From Trichomonas tenax (Eukaryota; Parabasalia; Trichomonadida; Trichomonadidae), in assembly GCA_023091735.1 (NCBI GenBank), contig JALKBU010000056.1, positions 1 through 64,000 on the forward strand: DNA of 64,000 bases, given 5' to 3'. Positions 1-9,672 of this stretch are shown here, piece by piece; the stretch's first letter is position 1; every line of letters begins with the position of its first letter. The position numbers and the translations under genes were made by a program. Under the pieces are notes generated by a model that worked only from the letters and a program-made list of their open reading frames with translations, was not told the DNA's origin and searched no databases.

Positions 1-395
1 CTTTTTTACTTATTAAAAATTAAATAATAAAAAAATTAACTTAGTTTTTCCCCACTATATATATTAGTTATTGTCCCCACTATATATAGTTACAAAAAGT
101 GGCATATAACCCCCTGAGTCTACTACTAAACCAAAAATAATTTTTATCTAAAATATTCATGAAACAAACATTATAATGACTATTAAATTGAGCAACAATG
201 AAAATATAAAATGAGATAAATATAAGTGATTGTATAAAATTGAGCATCAAAGTAAATATAAACCAAAAATATACATTTGAATGATCAAATATGAGTTAGA
301 ATGGAGCAATAAAGTAGAGTATAAAACAGCAATTTATATATTTGACAATAAAACAATTACAAACAAATCTTGATGTAAAATAAATTTTAGATAAA
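1..395. other. AT-rich intergenic sequence at window edge
   Basis: No gene is supported here. A 15-bp direct repeat, TCCCCACTATATATA, occurs at 49-63 and 74-88 (25-bp spacing). The rest is AT-rich sequence with many short A and T runs lying beyond the 3' end of the minus-strand gene at 396. Confidence 0.5.
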
Positions 396-1118
396 TCAAT
401 CTACTTTTTGCTTTTTCTCGTCAAGTGTAATAATGAAAACCGCAATTTTATGTATAATTGCTTTGATCTGAACATAGTACTCATTAGGGAAAACACAAGA
501 AACATTGTTCCAAACTTCTTTATGCTTTTCGTTGAAATAATACTTAAAAGGCAATATGACAATGACATATTCAAGAGCGGTTAATGTGTAGTTGGCATGG
601 CGCTTAGAAAAGAGAGAATAGATAATTAATTCGATTAGACTTAATAATTCAAGAGCAACAATGGCATATTCATGTTTGACATCGTATTCTTTGTGCATTT
701 CACTCATATTATTAAGTTCTGGTGGAAAAACCGGTTTGCTCAAAATATTTATCAATTGTCTGCTGTAGTACAAAAGACAGAAAATCAGAAACAAAAATGA
801 AACTATCTGATATTTTGCATAAGATCCCATAATGAATCCAAGATGAAGATGATAATTAAGATAAATTGTATTAAAACAGATATTATCTGATAATATAACT
901 TCACTAATTCCTATGTAGTATTCGTGAATAGCGGCAAATAAGTATCCAAGCCATGAAACTTTGAATGGAGAATAAAAAGCTGCGAAACAGAAAACAATTA
1001 TAGTGAAGTGCATTGTTGCCATAAACAGTGGATAATAATACGCTGACTGTGCTTCTTTTAATTTGCTTTTAAATGTGAGAAATAAATCATTTTGCATTCT
1101 AATTTTTATTTTTGACAT
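396..1118 (-). CDS. multi-pass membrane protein, unknown family
   Basis: This 240-residue protein has about five hydrophobic stretches (roughly residues 33-50, 55-72, 103-120, 148-168, 178-192) and a short basic N-terminus, so it is an integral membrane protein. I do not recognise the family with confidence. Size and alternating helices loosely recall TMEM33/Pom33 reticulon-associated proteins, but no diagnostic motif was seen. The start ATG (1116-1118) lies inside a TTACATGTCA motif and only 24 bp separate it from the ATG of the divergent gene at 1143, so the two probably share one bidirectional promoter. Confidence 0.7.
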   Translation of the reverse strand: MSKIKIRMQNDLFLTFKSKLKEAQSAYYYPLFMATMHFTIIVFCFAAFYSPFKVSWLGYLFAAIHEYYIGISEVILSDNICFNTIYLNYHLHLGFIMGSYAKYQIVSFLFLIFCLLYYSRQLINILSKPVFPPELNNMSEMHKEYDVKHEYAIVALELLSLIELIIYSLFSKRHANYTLTALEYVIVILPFKYYFNEKHKEVWNNVSCVFPNEYYVQIKAIIHKIAVFIITLDEKKQKVD

Positions 1119-1140
1119 GTAATTTAATTTGTCGTGTAAA
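1112..1140. promoter_or_regulatory. shared divergent promoter with ACATG/ACACG motifs
   Basis: TTGACATGTAA (1112-1122) and TGTCGTGTAAA (1130-1140) fill almost the whole gap between the divergent start codons at 1118 and 1143. Both belong to the motif family repeated upstream of many genes in this window. Confidence 0.55.
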
Positions 1141-1142
1141 AA

Positions 1143-1946
1143 ATGATGTCACTTTTAATGAGGAACTCGTTTCGTTCGATTCCGTTATCACAGCGGAATA
1201 TCATTTCCCAAGAGCTCCTAGCCAAGCTCAAGATGGAAAGTCAGGAAGCTTCAGTTAAAATACGTGTTATTAAAGCAAAAACAGCAAAATTGAGACAAAC
1301 TCTTACTGAGAGAGACACTGCGATTAATAGAGCACTGTTGTTACCAAAGTCACAACAGAAACTCTCAACTGCATCGAAATGTAAGATAAAGAACTTAAAA
1401 GTGGCACTCAAAATTATTCGAAATACAAGAAACGATCGTCAAAGAGAATTAACACGTTTAATCACATCCGATGCATACTGGAAAGTTGACGAGCTCAAAT
1501 CTGAAATCATTACACTTTACCAAGAACAAATGAGATTAATAGAAGAAGTTAAAAGCGCACAAGATGAAGTAGAACAACTGAAACAGCGTAACAATGTGAT
1601 TAAAAGTGAGATTTCATCATCAAAATCTATTCAAGACGAAATTTTGACAATTCAAAAAGATATCGTGAACCAAAAAGGCATTTACAAGACATACTCAATA
1701 AATAAAAGCAAGCAAACCGCAAATGATGTACTTCTTCGTGCTTCAAAGAATGATTCAATTGCAAGGGATGAAAAAATGAATCATAAGGAAATTATAGAAA
1801 AAATACAAGCAGAACTTGCAGGATATCAAAATGGAGCAAACGAGTATAAGAGTGACACCTCAGATATGTGTGAAGAATTAGATCAAATGATATTAGATAC
1901 AATTCAAAGAATTAATGATGCAATTGATCAAAATCCACAGAAGTAA
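1143..1946 (+). CDS. coiled-coil protein, unknown function
   Basis: A 267-residue, highly charged alpha-helical protein. Long heptad-like stretches cover roughly residues 25-70 and 100-240 (Glu/Lys/Gln rich), predicting an extended coiled coil. There is no signal peptide, membrane segment or enzyme motif. Two adjacent ATGs (1143 and 1146) could be used; the second is equally plausible because the upstream motif ends at 1140, leaving almost no leader. Coiled-coil proteins of this kind are abundant in flagellated protists as cytoskeletal or basal-body parts, but that role is inference only. Confidence 0.7.
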   Translation: MMSLLMRNSFRSIPLSQRNIISQELLAKLKMESQEASVKIRVIKAKTAKLRQTLTERDTAINRALLLPKSQQKLSTASKCKIKNLKVALKIIRNTRNDRQRELTRLITSDAYWKVDELKSEIITLYQEQMRLIEEVKSAQDEVEQLKQRNNVIKSEISSSKSIQDEILTIQKDIVNQKGIYKTYSINKSKQTANDVLLRASKNDSIARDEKMNHKEIIEKIQAELAGYQNGANEYKSDTSDMCEELDQMILDTIQRINDAIDQNPQK

Positions 1947-2515
1947 TGCACTCATATGATGTTATTTAAGTGAAACTCAATGTTAATGAAAAAAAAATAA
2001 TTACCAATTAATTTTTCATTTTATGTTAGTATTAGATGGTCGTCTGCTGAAAGTTAGTGATCTATAGTATTTCAAATCAACATAATTGAACTCAACAAGT
2101 CAAATCAAAAATTATTTTCCTTACTAATCATTTTTTATGACAAGAGAATGCAAAAACGAACTCGCTAATGTTGATAGATAAGGATGTAAAATAGCACGCA
2201 TAATAATTCAAATTTGATTTTTATATTATAAACATTTCATTTAATATATATTTGGAAAAGTGAAGCTCAATACCACCTGAAAAGCTCTACTTCAGGATTC
2301 ACAACAAAAATAAATATTCGCCATATTTGGGTTTACATGTCATAATGTTTATTGTTTCCAACAATTTTTGAAAGTTTACAAACCTTAATAATTTTATTTA
2401 ACTCGCAATATATTGTTGGTTATAATTTAACGATTTTTAACAAATATCAGTGTTTTACATGTCATATTTATGATTTGCTTGTCAGAATTAAATTGTTTAC
2501 ATATCATAATTTTAA
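1947..2515. other. intergenic region with promoter motifs
   Basis: No gene is supported. The right part contains three copies of the ACATG motif (2332-2342, 2454-2464 and the variant 2496-2506), the last ending 10 nt before the ATG at 2516. The left part is AT-rich without clear structure. Confidence 0.5.
2332..2506. promoter_or_regulatory. three-copy TTTACATGTCA promoter cluster
   Basis: TTTACATGTCA occurs exactly at 2332-2342 and 2454-2464, and TTTACATATCA at 2496-2506, just ahead of the start codon at 2516. A TTGTCAGAAT element lies between them at about 2479. Confidence 0.5.
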
Positions 2516-3805
2516 ATGTCTGCTGAAATTGAAGGAAATCTTTATATTCAGTTTGTCAACTATCGAATGGCAATCAAGGAACAATTGGAAATCATAAAAG
2601 CATCAATTCAACAAGACCATGTCATCATTTCATGTGTTAATGAAATTTTTTCAGTTCTTGAACAAATCCGTCAGGACCATCCAAATGAAATGTATGTGCT
2701 GGGCTTAGTTTCTTGTTTCTCGATGAATTACGTAGAACTTATGTGGCCAATCCTGTCAAGAGACCGAGAATCTCGGGTTTACATTTTAAAACTGATTGCA
2801 ACAGCTGCAGAAAACCTATGGGCTGTTATCAATCCTTCCAGCAAACTCTCAAGTTTACAACAAGTTAAATGTCTTTTAAATATCATTGTTGAACCAGATC
2901 CAGAACAAAGAATCTATGCCATTCGAATTCTTGAAATAATACTTCAATATACAATTGATGGTACATACAAAGTTGAGAATTTTGCAGAAATTTTAGATAC
3001 ATTTCAAAATTGTTTAGGTAAAATTCCGCCATGCATTATCTATTACCTTCTATTTAAAACAGAAGAACTTCGTAATGCCAGTAGTTCATACTTCGAATTG
3101 ATTTTTAATTATATTTCATATTATTTAACAGAAGAAAATCCTGAAATCCCAGAGGATGAAAGGACATATAACATTCCATTTGTATTCAAATGTAATGCCA
3201 TCCTTTTGAAATATAACGGACCCAATTTTCAAATGTCTACAATTTATGAACAAATCAACACTTTATTGGATAAAGATAATATGAGATTTAAAGAAGCTGC
3301 ACTCGAAATGTCCAAATCTGTCGAATTGCCTATCGATCTAATTGCAAAGGTTATTCAGAACTACTTGATTGACGAATTTTCGGATAGTAGCCTCTTGCCA
3401 CTAGCAATTGAAGCACTTTTAAGCAACCATGCTAACTGGAGAAATAACGACGACATCTGCGAAATGATATTTCAACATATTTCTGGAATTATTCATACCT
3501 CAAACATATATGCCCAGAAATTAATTCATGTTTTAATTTCATACGCTGATCCTATAAAACATATATGTGAGCCAGATTTGGTTTCAGAGTTATTTGAGGT
3601 GCTTGACTTTAATATACATATTCTTCCAACACTCAAGAACATTGCTGATGCAGTTGTAGAAAATCAATATGGAGACTATGATAAGGAAGATCTCATTGAA
3701 AACATCGATTCAAGAAATGATAGGCTTCAGAATATTTGTGACAATATTCAAAATGGCCAGGAATCCAGAGATATTGCACTTTATTTATTGAATGTAATTA
3801 ATTAA
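2516..3805 (+). CDS. armadillo/HEAT-like helical repeat protein
   Basis: The 429-residue product is almost wholly alpha-helical, with regularly spaced Leu/Ile-rich helix pairs (for example around residues 60-75, 120-150, 290-300, 345-360) as in Arm/HEAT solenoids. No named family is recognisable; a scaffold or adaptor role is the usual function of such folds. The start was chosen because the last promoter motif lies 10 nt upstream. A 375-bp stretch of this gene (3193-3567) is present again, inverted and 374/375 identical, at 12686-13060. Confidence 0.75.
   Translation: MSAEIEGNLYIQFVNYRMAIKEQLEIIKASIQQDHVIISCVNEIFSVLEQIRQDHPNEMYVLGLVSCFSMNYVELMWPILSRDRESRVYILKLIATAAENLWAVINPSSKLSSLQQVKCLLNIIVEPDPEQRIYAIRILEIILQYTIDGTYKVENFAEILDTFQNCLGKIPPCIIYYLLFKTEELRNASSSYFELIFNYISYYLTEENPEIPEDERTYNIPFVFKCNAILLKYNGPNFQMSTIYEQINTLLDKDNMRFKEAALEMSKSVELPIDLIAKVIQNYLIDEFSDSSLLPLAIEALLSNHANWRNNDDICEMIFQHISGIIHTSNIYAQKLIHVLISYADPIKHICEPDLVSELFEVLDFNIHILPTLKNIADAVVENQYGDYDKEDLIENIDSRNDRLQNICDNIQNGQESRDIALYLLNVIN
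3193..3567 (+). repeat. source segment of 375-bp inverted duplication
   Basis: This internal part of the Arm/HEAT gene matches the reverse complement of 12686-13060 at 374 of 375 bases, with no gap. The single difference I found is T at 3507 here versus C on the copied strand, which changes Ile to Thr. Confidence 0.92.
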
Positions 3806-4122
3806 GATCCACTTCCACATTGTATTGTTTCCAGAAATCATCGCATCATTTCTTGTATAACCTGATTTTGAAGAATTTAAAGCATTCTATATTTACATGC
3901 ATACATACCTAAATATTCCCTTGCCCTTTCTATATATTTGATTTTATCCTATCTTTTTTAGTTTCACAATCAAATTTGTTTCAAATGCATTATTTCAATC
4001 AAGTTAAATTAACTATGTTTCAAAAGCTGGATCTTTCACTGGGAAATAGGTTATAACCCCTGACATCTGAATCACAGACCAATATTATAATTTTCATTTA
4101 TTTTTTTTTTGTCATTTAAAAA

Positions 4123-4154
4123 TGTCGTGTAAATTAATATTTTTGTCGTGTAAA
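4123..4154. promoter_or_regulatory. two TGTCGTGTAAA motifs left of the inverted repeat
   Basis: TGTCGTGTAAA occurs at 4123-4133 and 4144-4154, 21 bp apart. No start codon of a supported gene lies nearby, so these may have been separated from their gene or may drive the inverted-repeat transcript. Confidence 0.4.
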
Positions 4155-4165
4155 AAATATTAAAA

Positions 4166-4475
4166 TGGAGTCGCAAGTGTAAAGTTCTGAAAATTGAGAG
4201 CTTATCGTCGCCAGCACTTTTTTGATTGGGCTTCCCGTCAAAATGGCCATGAGAAAATTTTTTTGCTTGATAATAGAACGCTCAGTGCCTATTGTTATAG
4301 ATTGGTGCAGCATAGTATTGGATGACACATAAACAACCATCGCCACATATGAAGTTGCGGTGCAACAATGCGTTCATCTTCTTTCTATATTTTTGGGGAC
4401 AGGAAGCATAATCAAAAAAAGTGCTGGCGACACGATAAGCTCTGAAAATTGAAAGCTTTACACTCGCGACGCCAG
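4166..4475. repeat. 310-bp element with ~70-bp imperfect inverted arms
   Basis: The left arm (4166-4235) and right arm (4404-4475) are imperfect reverse complements of each other; shared blocks include GTGTAAAG, GAGCTTATCG, TCGCCAGCACTTTTTT and GCTTCC. The roughly 168-bp interior is unrelated to coding sequence. Transcribed, it would form a long hairpin. It could be a small non-autonomous DNA transposon (MITE-like) or a hairpin RNA locus; no target-site duplication was identified. Confidence 0.7.
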
Positions 4476-4528
4476 GCGACAGGAAAAAACCAAACCAAAA
4501 TCGCATGAAAAAAATAAAATAATGGATT

Positions 4529-4583
4529 TGTCATGTAAATTAATTAGGAAAATGTCATGTAAATGTTGTTTTTATCATGTAAA
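4529..4583. promoter_or_regulatory. triplet of TGTCATGTAAA motifs
   Basis: TGTCATGTAAA at 4529-4539 and 4553-4563 and TATCATGTAAA at 4573-4583 precede the start codon at 4614, followed by ATGTCAAATA. Confidence 0.55.
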
Positions 4584-4613
4584 TGTCAAATATTAAAGTT
4601 ACGTTTATTAAAA

Positions 4614-5774
4614 ATGAATAATAGCGAAGATCAGCTGCTGAATACACTTTTGGAGGAAACTGACAATTCTAATGATCTTCCCTTTGCTTTGCCTTCACAA
4701 AGAAAGAAAGAAATGCAGAAAAAAAGACCTCCAAAGCTTAATGAAAAAGCGAAACCAAAGAATATTGAAATTTCTCTAGATACTGACCAACTTTCACCAC
4801 CAACTGTTTCTGTTGCATCGAAACAACCTGAAATTCCGCAAATTCACGAAACTCCAAAATCATTTTCTGAATTAGAAGCGAATATATTGAAATACACTGA
4901 AAAATCAATCGAATATTTGAAAAATGAGTTTCTTTCTGAGTTCAAATACCAAATATCACAAACAGCAGAAGAAGATTCTCAATTAAATGCGTTTGTCCTT
5001 TCTATTCCTCAGGAAATACAAAGCGTCGTCACTGAGGAGCTTCAGCAGTATCATCGCCCGACATTATCGAATACAACATCAGTAAACGTTTCAATCGATG
5101 CTCATCTCGCTCTGGTGAGGAAAATGCTTGAAGTTGCAGACTCCAACATGCCAGTTTCATCGTTATCAACAGAAAAAGTTAATGAACTCGATCAACTTCT
5201 ATCGAATTCAAATTATATCATCGATAATAGCTTAAAAATGCCATTAGGTGAGTTCAAAATTGAGAGATCTGAGAAAATGATGGCGTATAAGATGTATTTT
5301 GATCGGATTGCATCATCTTCGATTCCATCTCCAAATTTAAGGTCAATGGAGGTTGAATCGCTCGCAAATCAGCTGGATATCGAAGAGGAACTCTTCCAAA
5401 AGAAGAAGCTGAGGATAACAAATGCTCAAAACAATCTTAAACATATTTATCTCGAACATCAAAACACATCAACATCAAACGATCTTCAAGATCTCCAAAA
5501 CACAATATATCGCATCAACACGCTAATTGCTAACATGCAGTACCAACTTCTACAAGATTCCGCTGAGTCTTTGCACAATATTTTGTCTGGAGAGCTGCAA
5601 ACAATCAAAACAAGTATCGATCATTTGCGAGCTCTCTGCATTGTCAAGAAGAGCTCTAAAAAGAAGCAAAAGCCTGTTAAAGAACATGTAGAGCCAAAAC
5701 CAAAGCCTATGACAGAGAATGATGAATTCCTATGTGACATTCTTGAAAGAATAAGAGCAGTGCAGAACAAGTAG
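4614..5774 (+). CDS. coiled-coil protein with basic Pro-rich N-region
   Basis: The 386-residue product has an acidic start, a Lys/Pro-rich stretch (about residues 20-45), a Ser/Pro-rich linker, then helical coiled-coil segments (about 70-130 and 250-350) and a basic Lys-rich tail. No enzyme motif, signal peptide or membrane segment is seen. The frame is open upstream to an ATG at 4563, but that ATG lies within the promoter motif, so the ATG at 4614 is preferred. The function is unknown; the composition fits a cytoskeletal or centrosomal scaffold. Confidence 0.7.
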   Translation: MNNSEDQLLNTLLEETDNSNDLPFALPSQRKKEMQKKRPPKLNEKAKPKNIEISLDTDQLSPPTVSVASKQPEIPQIHETPKSFSELEANILKYTEKSIEYLKNEFLSEFKYQISQTAEEDSQLNAFVLSIPQEIQSVVTEELQQYHRPTLSNTTSVNVSIDAHLALVRKMLEVADSNMPVSSLSTEKVNELDQLLSNSNYIIDNSLKMPLGEFKIERSEKMMAYKMYFDRIASSSIPSPNLRSMEVESLANQLDIEEELFQKKKLRITNAQNNLKHIYLEHQNTSTSNDLQDLQNTIYRINTLIANMQYQLLQDSAESLHNILSGELQTIKTSIDHLRALCIVKKSSKKKQKPVKEHVEPKPKPMTENDEFLCDILERIRAVQNK

Positions 5775-5868
5775 AATTATTTTTTTTTGTTCAAATAAAA
5801 AAAATATTATTGTTTGTATGTTTAGTAAAAAAATGATGTTTTAAAAGAGAAAAAAAAAAAAAAAAAAA

Positions 5869-6156
5869 TTAGATGGTCTTAGTTTTCTTAACAATATAAT
5901 TACACATAATATCAATGATACTGACTTCCTGTGTGCCGCCAAGAGCGAAGAGAATGACAACTGAAAATTCAACTTTGCTAATAATATGGCCTTTGACGCT
6001 CTGTGAAATCACAACACTTTGTCTCTCTGCCTTCTGCTTCTTAACTTTATCAAGAGATGTGATATCAGCGATGGCTCTGTGTGATGTTTTGCCTTTTCTG
6101 TGCTTTGATTCTTTCTTGTCCTCTCTGATGAAGAAAGAAAGTACTGTAGTATATTT
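5869..6156 (-). pseudogene. Alba-like domain remnant without start codon
   Basis: A 95-codon open frame on the minus strand has no ATG near its beginning; it opens directly after a TAG. The C-terminal part resembles the Alba DNA/RNA-binding fold: a basic segment, a strand-helix unit, then ALGG followed by EVSIIDI, as in the conserved ALG..i..v.ia.i core. The N-terminal part is basic and rich in Lys, Arg and Ser. It lies just downstream of the broken transporter at 6236-7582. I read it as the 3' part of a gene whose start has been lost; an unrecognised intron or a base error could also explain it. Confidence 0.35.
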
Positions 6157-6235
6157 CTAAGTATGGTTGCAAGGCGCTGTATTTTTAGCAGATGATTGTA
6201 TAGTTAAGCGAAAAGAACAAAATTTTTAGTCTATT

Positions 6236-7582
6236 TTAGCAGAATGGTCTGAAGCCCATAGAAGCGTGTTCCTTGACCTCGAGTATGATAATTTCGATAC
6301 CTACAACAGACATAAGGATGGCAGAAATCATGATGATAGCAGCAAGGAAGTAAAGGAAGATGGAACGGTTACCCATCTTCTTAACGAGCCAGCGAAGGAA
6401 GATAACACCAATTAAGAATGAAACGAAGCCCATGCCGGTGAAAACACCGAACTCGAGCCATGGCATGAGACCCTCAGCAATGTACTGAATTGATGTAGCA
6501 GAGGATGTCATGAGAATCATGAATGATGATGTAGCAGCCATTTCTTCAGCTTCGATTTCGAGAGCAAGCATCATTGGGCCCTTGATCATACCACCACCGA
6601 TACCAAGGAAACCAGCAGCCATACCAGCGACGAAGCCAGACATGAGGAGAAGGAAGATGTCCTTCTTTGTGAGCTCGTTCTTGTGGCCGAGAACTGGATA
6701 TCTCTTAGCGATGTGAATCATCCACCATGTGATCAAGAGGTAGATTGGGAATGGACCGAATGTGAGTGCCCAATAGAGTGGAGAGCAGAACTTGATGCCG
6801 ATGATTGAATCAGCGCCATCACCACCACGAAGGAAGGAAATGGCAAGGAAGACGACGTAGATTGTAAGGAGGAGCCAAAGGAGGCCAACAGAGTATGTTG
6901 GACCATCGTATGTGCCCTTAACGAGTAACTCGTTATTTGGAGCAATTCCGAGCTTAGCGTTTCTCTAGTCCTTGAGGCCCTTCTTGAATGTGTTCCAAGC
7001 TGTGTATGAAAGGAGGACGAACTGTACTGAGTAGAGGAGCCACTCTGGGATGATACTGTTGAAAATAACACCAATAACTGTGCCAAGCCATGAGATAGGT
7101 TCAATCATAGCGGCGACGTTGTAGTTGATGAGAGGGCGCTCGTAGTATGGGTGATGCTTGTTGAGGTTGAATAGCGTAACGGCGAGAGAACCGCCGAAAA
7201 TAATAGCCTTAGAAGTTGGAATAGCGTAGGATGTTGGGAATTCGACGAGGAGCATCATAATTGGGACGAAGAGACCACCGCCACCGATACCAGCACCAGA
7301 AACGAAGATACCAGCAATGAAAACGCAAATCATACCAATAATAAGGCGGACATCCCACTTATGTGTCAACGGTTCGTAGTTGCAGATTGTAGCGTTCATT
7401 CTTAATGATTCGCGGCAGAAGAAGTGGTTACCGCACTGCTTCTTTCCAACCTCGCACATAGCGCACTTTCCTGACGAGTTGCAAATCAAGTAGTCACTGC
7501 AATCGTGGGCGACACTTGCGTTCTTGCACTTGTTGCCTACAGGAAGAGACGAATAGGCAGATACAAGAAATAGTCCAAGCAT
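6236..7582 (-). pseudogene. TauE/SafE (TSUP) transporter with in-frame TAG
   Basis: One continuous frame encodes a signal peptide, a Cys-rich luminal domain (about ten Cys in residues 18-65) and two sets of transmembrane helices bearing GAGIGGGGLFVP and GFLGIGGGMIKGP, the two half-repeat signatures of TauE/SafE permeases, which move sulfite, sulfonates or other organic anions. A single TAG at 6965-6967 interrupts it after GLKD; the frame then continues open for 243 codons to TAA. Codon use is like that of highly expressed neighbours, so inactivation would be recent, unless the base is an error or the stop is read through. The start is the ATG at 7580-7582, which begins the signal peptide. Confidence 0.75.
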
Positions 7583-7625
7583 TAATAATTCTATTCTTTT
7601 GTAAAGTAGATAGATTGACGATAGA

Positions 7626-7772
7626 ATGGATAAATTCAATATTTCTCTCCCTCAGCAGCACATAAAACCTGTTATTATAATTATGTTTATTGTGGGAGTC
7701 GTTGACCCATTGAAATATCGACCAGTCATGGCCATTGCCTTTTTTTCGTTCCTTTGTAGATATTTCTTTTAG
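7626..7772 (+). CDS. possible 48-residue membrane peptide or gene fragment
   Basis: A short ATG-initiated frame starts 43 bp from the divergent transporter start. It encodes one strongly hydrophobic helix (PVIIIMFIVGVV) followed by DPLKYRPV and a second hydrophobic run, ending at TAG. A further frame continues to 7947, so this may be the 5' end of a frameshifted membrane-protein gene. No family was recognised. Confidence 0.25.
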   Translation: MDKFNISLPQQHIKPVIIIMFIVGVVDPLKYRPVMAIAFFSFLCRYFF

Positions 7773-9143
7773 AAAAATAAGATTTTCTTTTCCTTTCGTT
7801 ATTCGGTTACTTTTTCTAAATTTGAAAAAAATATGGGGACGATCAGGGCGGATAACTGTACCAATGCTTAGAGATGGTTCACGCCATGATGATCTTGGTG
7901 AAAACTGTGATGGGCAGGAATTTACAAAATTTAATATCAGTTTATAGATAATGCTACACTAATCATAGGAATAAGATGATTGCATAGGGGAGATAATTCA
8001 ATACTATGCATTGTTTTATCGGTCAATTGACGAGTTTTATATCGTAACTTAGTCAAAACAGACCATAAGATCATAACCATTTTCTCACATAGGCTGTAAA
8101 GTATTATGTATTGGATGATTGGGATATAGATCATGTTGATAAAATTGTATTCAATAAAAACTTATTTGTAGTTATTGAACATTGATGTAGCATATGAGAG
8201 AGAAGTCCAATTCCTCTATGTCAATGCATATGATTTTGATCATTATAGTTAATATATGCTTTTCATTTTCATCTTAGGCATCAATGCATTTGCAGATGCA
8301 GTTTTCTTACCTACAGCCTGCAGCTTTATTCTCACGCTACCGATTACCTCAGGAACCCATTTTTAATCTAAAATCAAGATATTGACAAGTTAGGCACAAC
8401 TAATCCAGATTTGAAACAAGCACGAAGTGCGGTATATGAATGTACTACGATTTTGATTATACGCTGATTCCATATTTTTATTTCTTATATTAATCATGAA
8501 CCAACAACTTTCTGTTATGATATACATTAGCTATCAAAAATACTGTTTGTATTTTCATTATAAAGCTTGAGAGCCGGCAATATTTTTTTAAGGAAATGGA
8601 AGTTCGAAATCAGCTCTTATAACTATAAATAATATAACACATGAGTTGAGAAAGAGTTATTTGTAAAAGAATGATCGGTGAATTTATGTTTATATTTAAT
8701 TGAATTTCAAAATCAACATTGATACCAAAATCTATTAATGCATACTTAAGATGGCTATACAAAGGCTAAATATCTATATTTGAACTTCCTAATATATATG
8801 TTATTTCTTGATATAATATAATAGCAATATCATAAGCTGACAATCGAAGTCCAGCAAATATAGATGAATTCATAAAGATTTACAAATAGTCAATATATTA
8901 AAACAGCAAAAATTGCTTTGAATTTTTCGAATGTCGTCCGAATCCAAAATGGTGTTAAATTCAAGCGGTTATTTTATATGCAAAAGCTAAATATAGATGT
9001 AAAAATGAATAAATCCAAATATTTTTCAATAAATTCAAAACCTTGTCCAAATCCAAAATTAATTCCAAAAATAGATAGCAAATCATAACCATATATCAAC
9101 AGCGAAATAAAAAAAGCCACATAAAAAACAAATTGGTGAAAAA
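7773..9143. other. long AT-rich intergenic region
   Basis: No gene can be supported in this 1.4 kb. The first 175 bp may be a frameshifted continuation of the short membrane frame at 7626. The rest is AT-rich with frequent stops in all frames. An AGCGGTTA match also occurs at about 8963, where it is not followed by a gene. Confidence 0.5.
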
Positions 9144-9164
9144 AGCGGTTATGGTCTGACCTTT
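9144..9164 (+). promoter_or_regulatory. M3-like and M5-like core promoter elements
   Basis: AGCGGTTA (9144-9151) followed by CCTTT (9160-9164) lies 8 nt before the eS7 start codon. These match the M3 and M5 elements described for Trichomonas vaginalis promoters as I remember their consensus; M5 overlaps the transcription start. Confidence 0.6.
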
Positions 9165-9171
9165 CTAACAT

Positions 9172-9672
9172 ATGGAGGCAATCAACACCGCATTCAACGA
9201 AATCGCCGCTGGCAAGCCAGAGCTCAAGGACCTTAAGATCGACACTTGCAAGGAGGTCAACGCTGAGGGCAACAAGGTTTTAGTTCTCACAGTCCCATAC
9301 AAGCAGATCAAGGCTTTCCAGGCTGCTCAGGCGTCATTCATCAGCGACCTCGAGAAGAAGCTCGCCGCTCAGATCTGCATAGTCGGCAAGCACCGCGCTT
9401 TCCCGAAGACACCGGAGCACGGCCGCCGCTTCAAGGCTATCCGCAACTATGGCCGTACACTCCGCGCCGTCAACGACGCCATCCTCGATGACCTCGTCTA
9501 CCCAACACCAATCGTCGGCAAGCGTGTCCACTTCGGTAGCGATGGCAAGCAGGTCACAAAAGTTATCCTTGACAAGCACGATGCTTCCCGCGTCGAGGAG
9601 CGCCTTGCTGGCTACGCTGCTGCTTACAACCGCTTAACTGGTGTTGTCAGTGTCTTCGAGATCGCTGAGTAA
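9172..9672 (+). CDS. RPS7: 40S ribosomal protein eS7
   Basis: This 166-residue protein is a full-length, slightly short eS7 (about 190 residues in animals), a component of the 40S small subunit. Recognisable family blocks are VPYKQIKAFQ (about residues 42-51), the long helix with Asp-Leu-Glu-Lys-Lys, the basic loop HRAFPKTPEHGRR, then NDAILDDLVYPTPIVGKRVH and the C-terminal VSVFEI. Codon use is strongly biased (AAG, CTC, GCT), as expected for a ribosomal gene. The stop runs into TAAATAAA, giving the trichomonad poly(A) signal overlapping the stop. The start follows M3/M5-like elements rather than the ACATG motif used by most neighbours. Confidence 0.95.
   Translation: MEAINTAFNEIAAGKPELKDLKIDTCKEVNAEGNKVLVLTVPYKQIKAFQAAQASFISDLEKKLAAQICIVGKHRAFPKTPEHGRRFKAIRNYGRTLRAVNDAILDDLVYPTPIVGKRVHFGSDGKQVTKVILDKHDASRVEERLAGYAAAYNRLTGVVSVFEIAE

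Larger units (their letters stand above)
3806..4613. other. intergenic region with inverted-repeat element
   Basis: No protein-coding gene is supported. The region holds an imperfect inverted-repeat element (4166-4475) flanked on both sides by copies of the TGTCRTGTAAA promoter motif, and the promoter of the gene starting at 4614. Confidence 0.6.
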
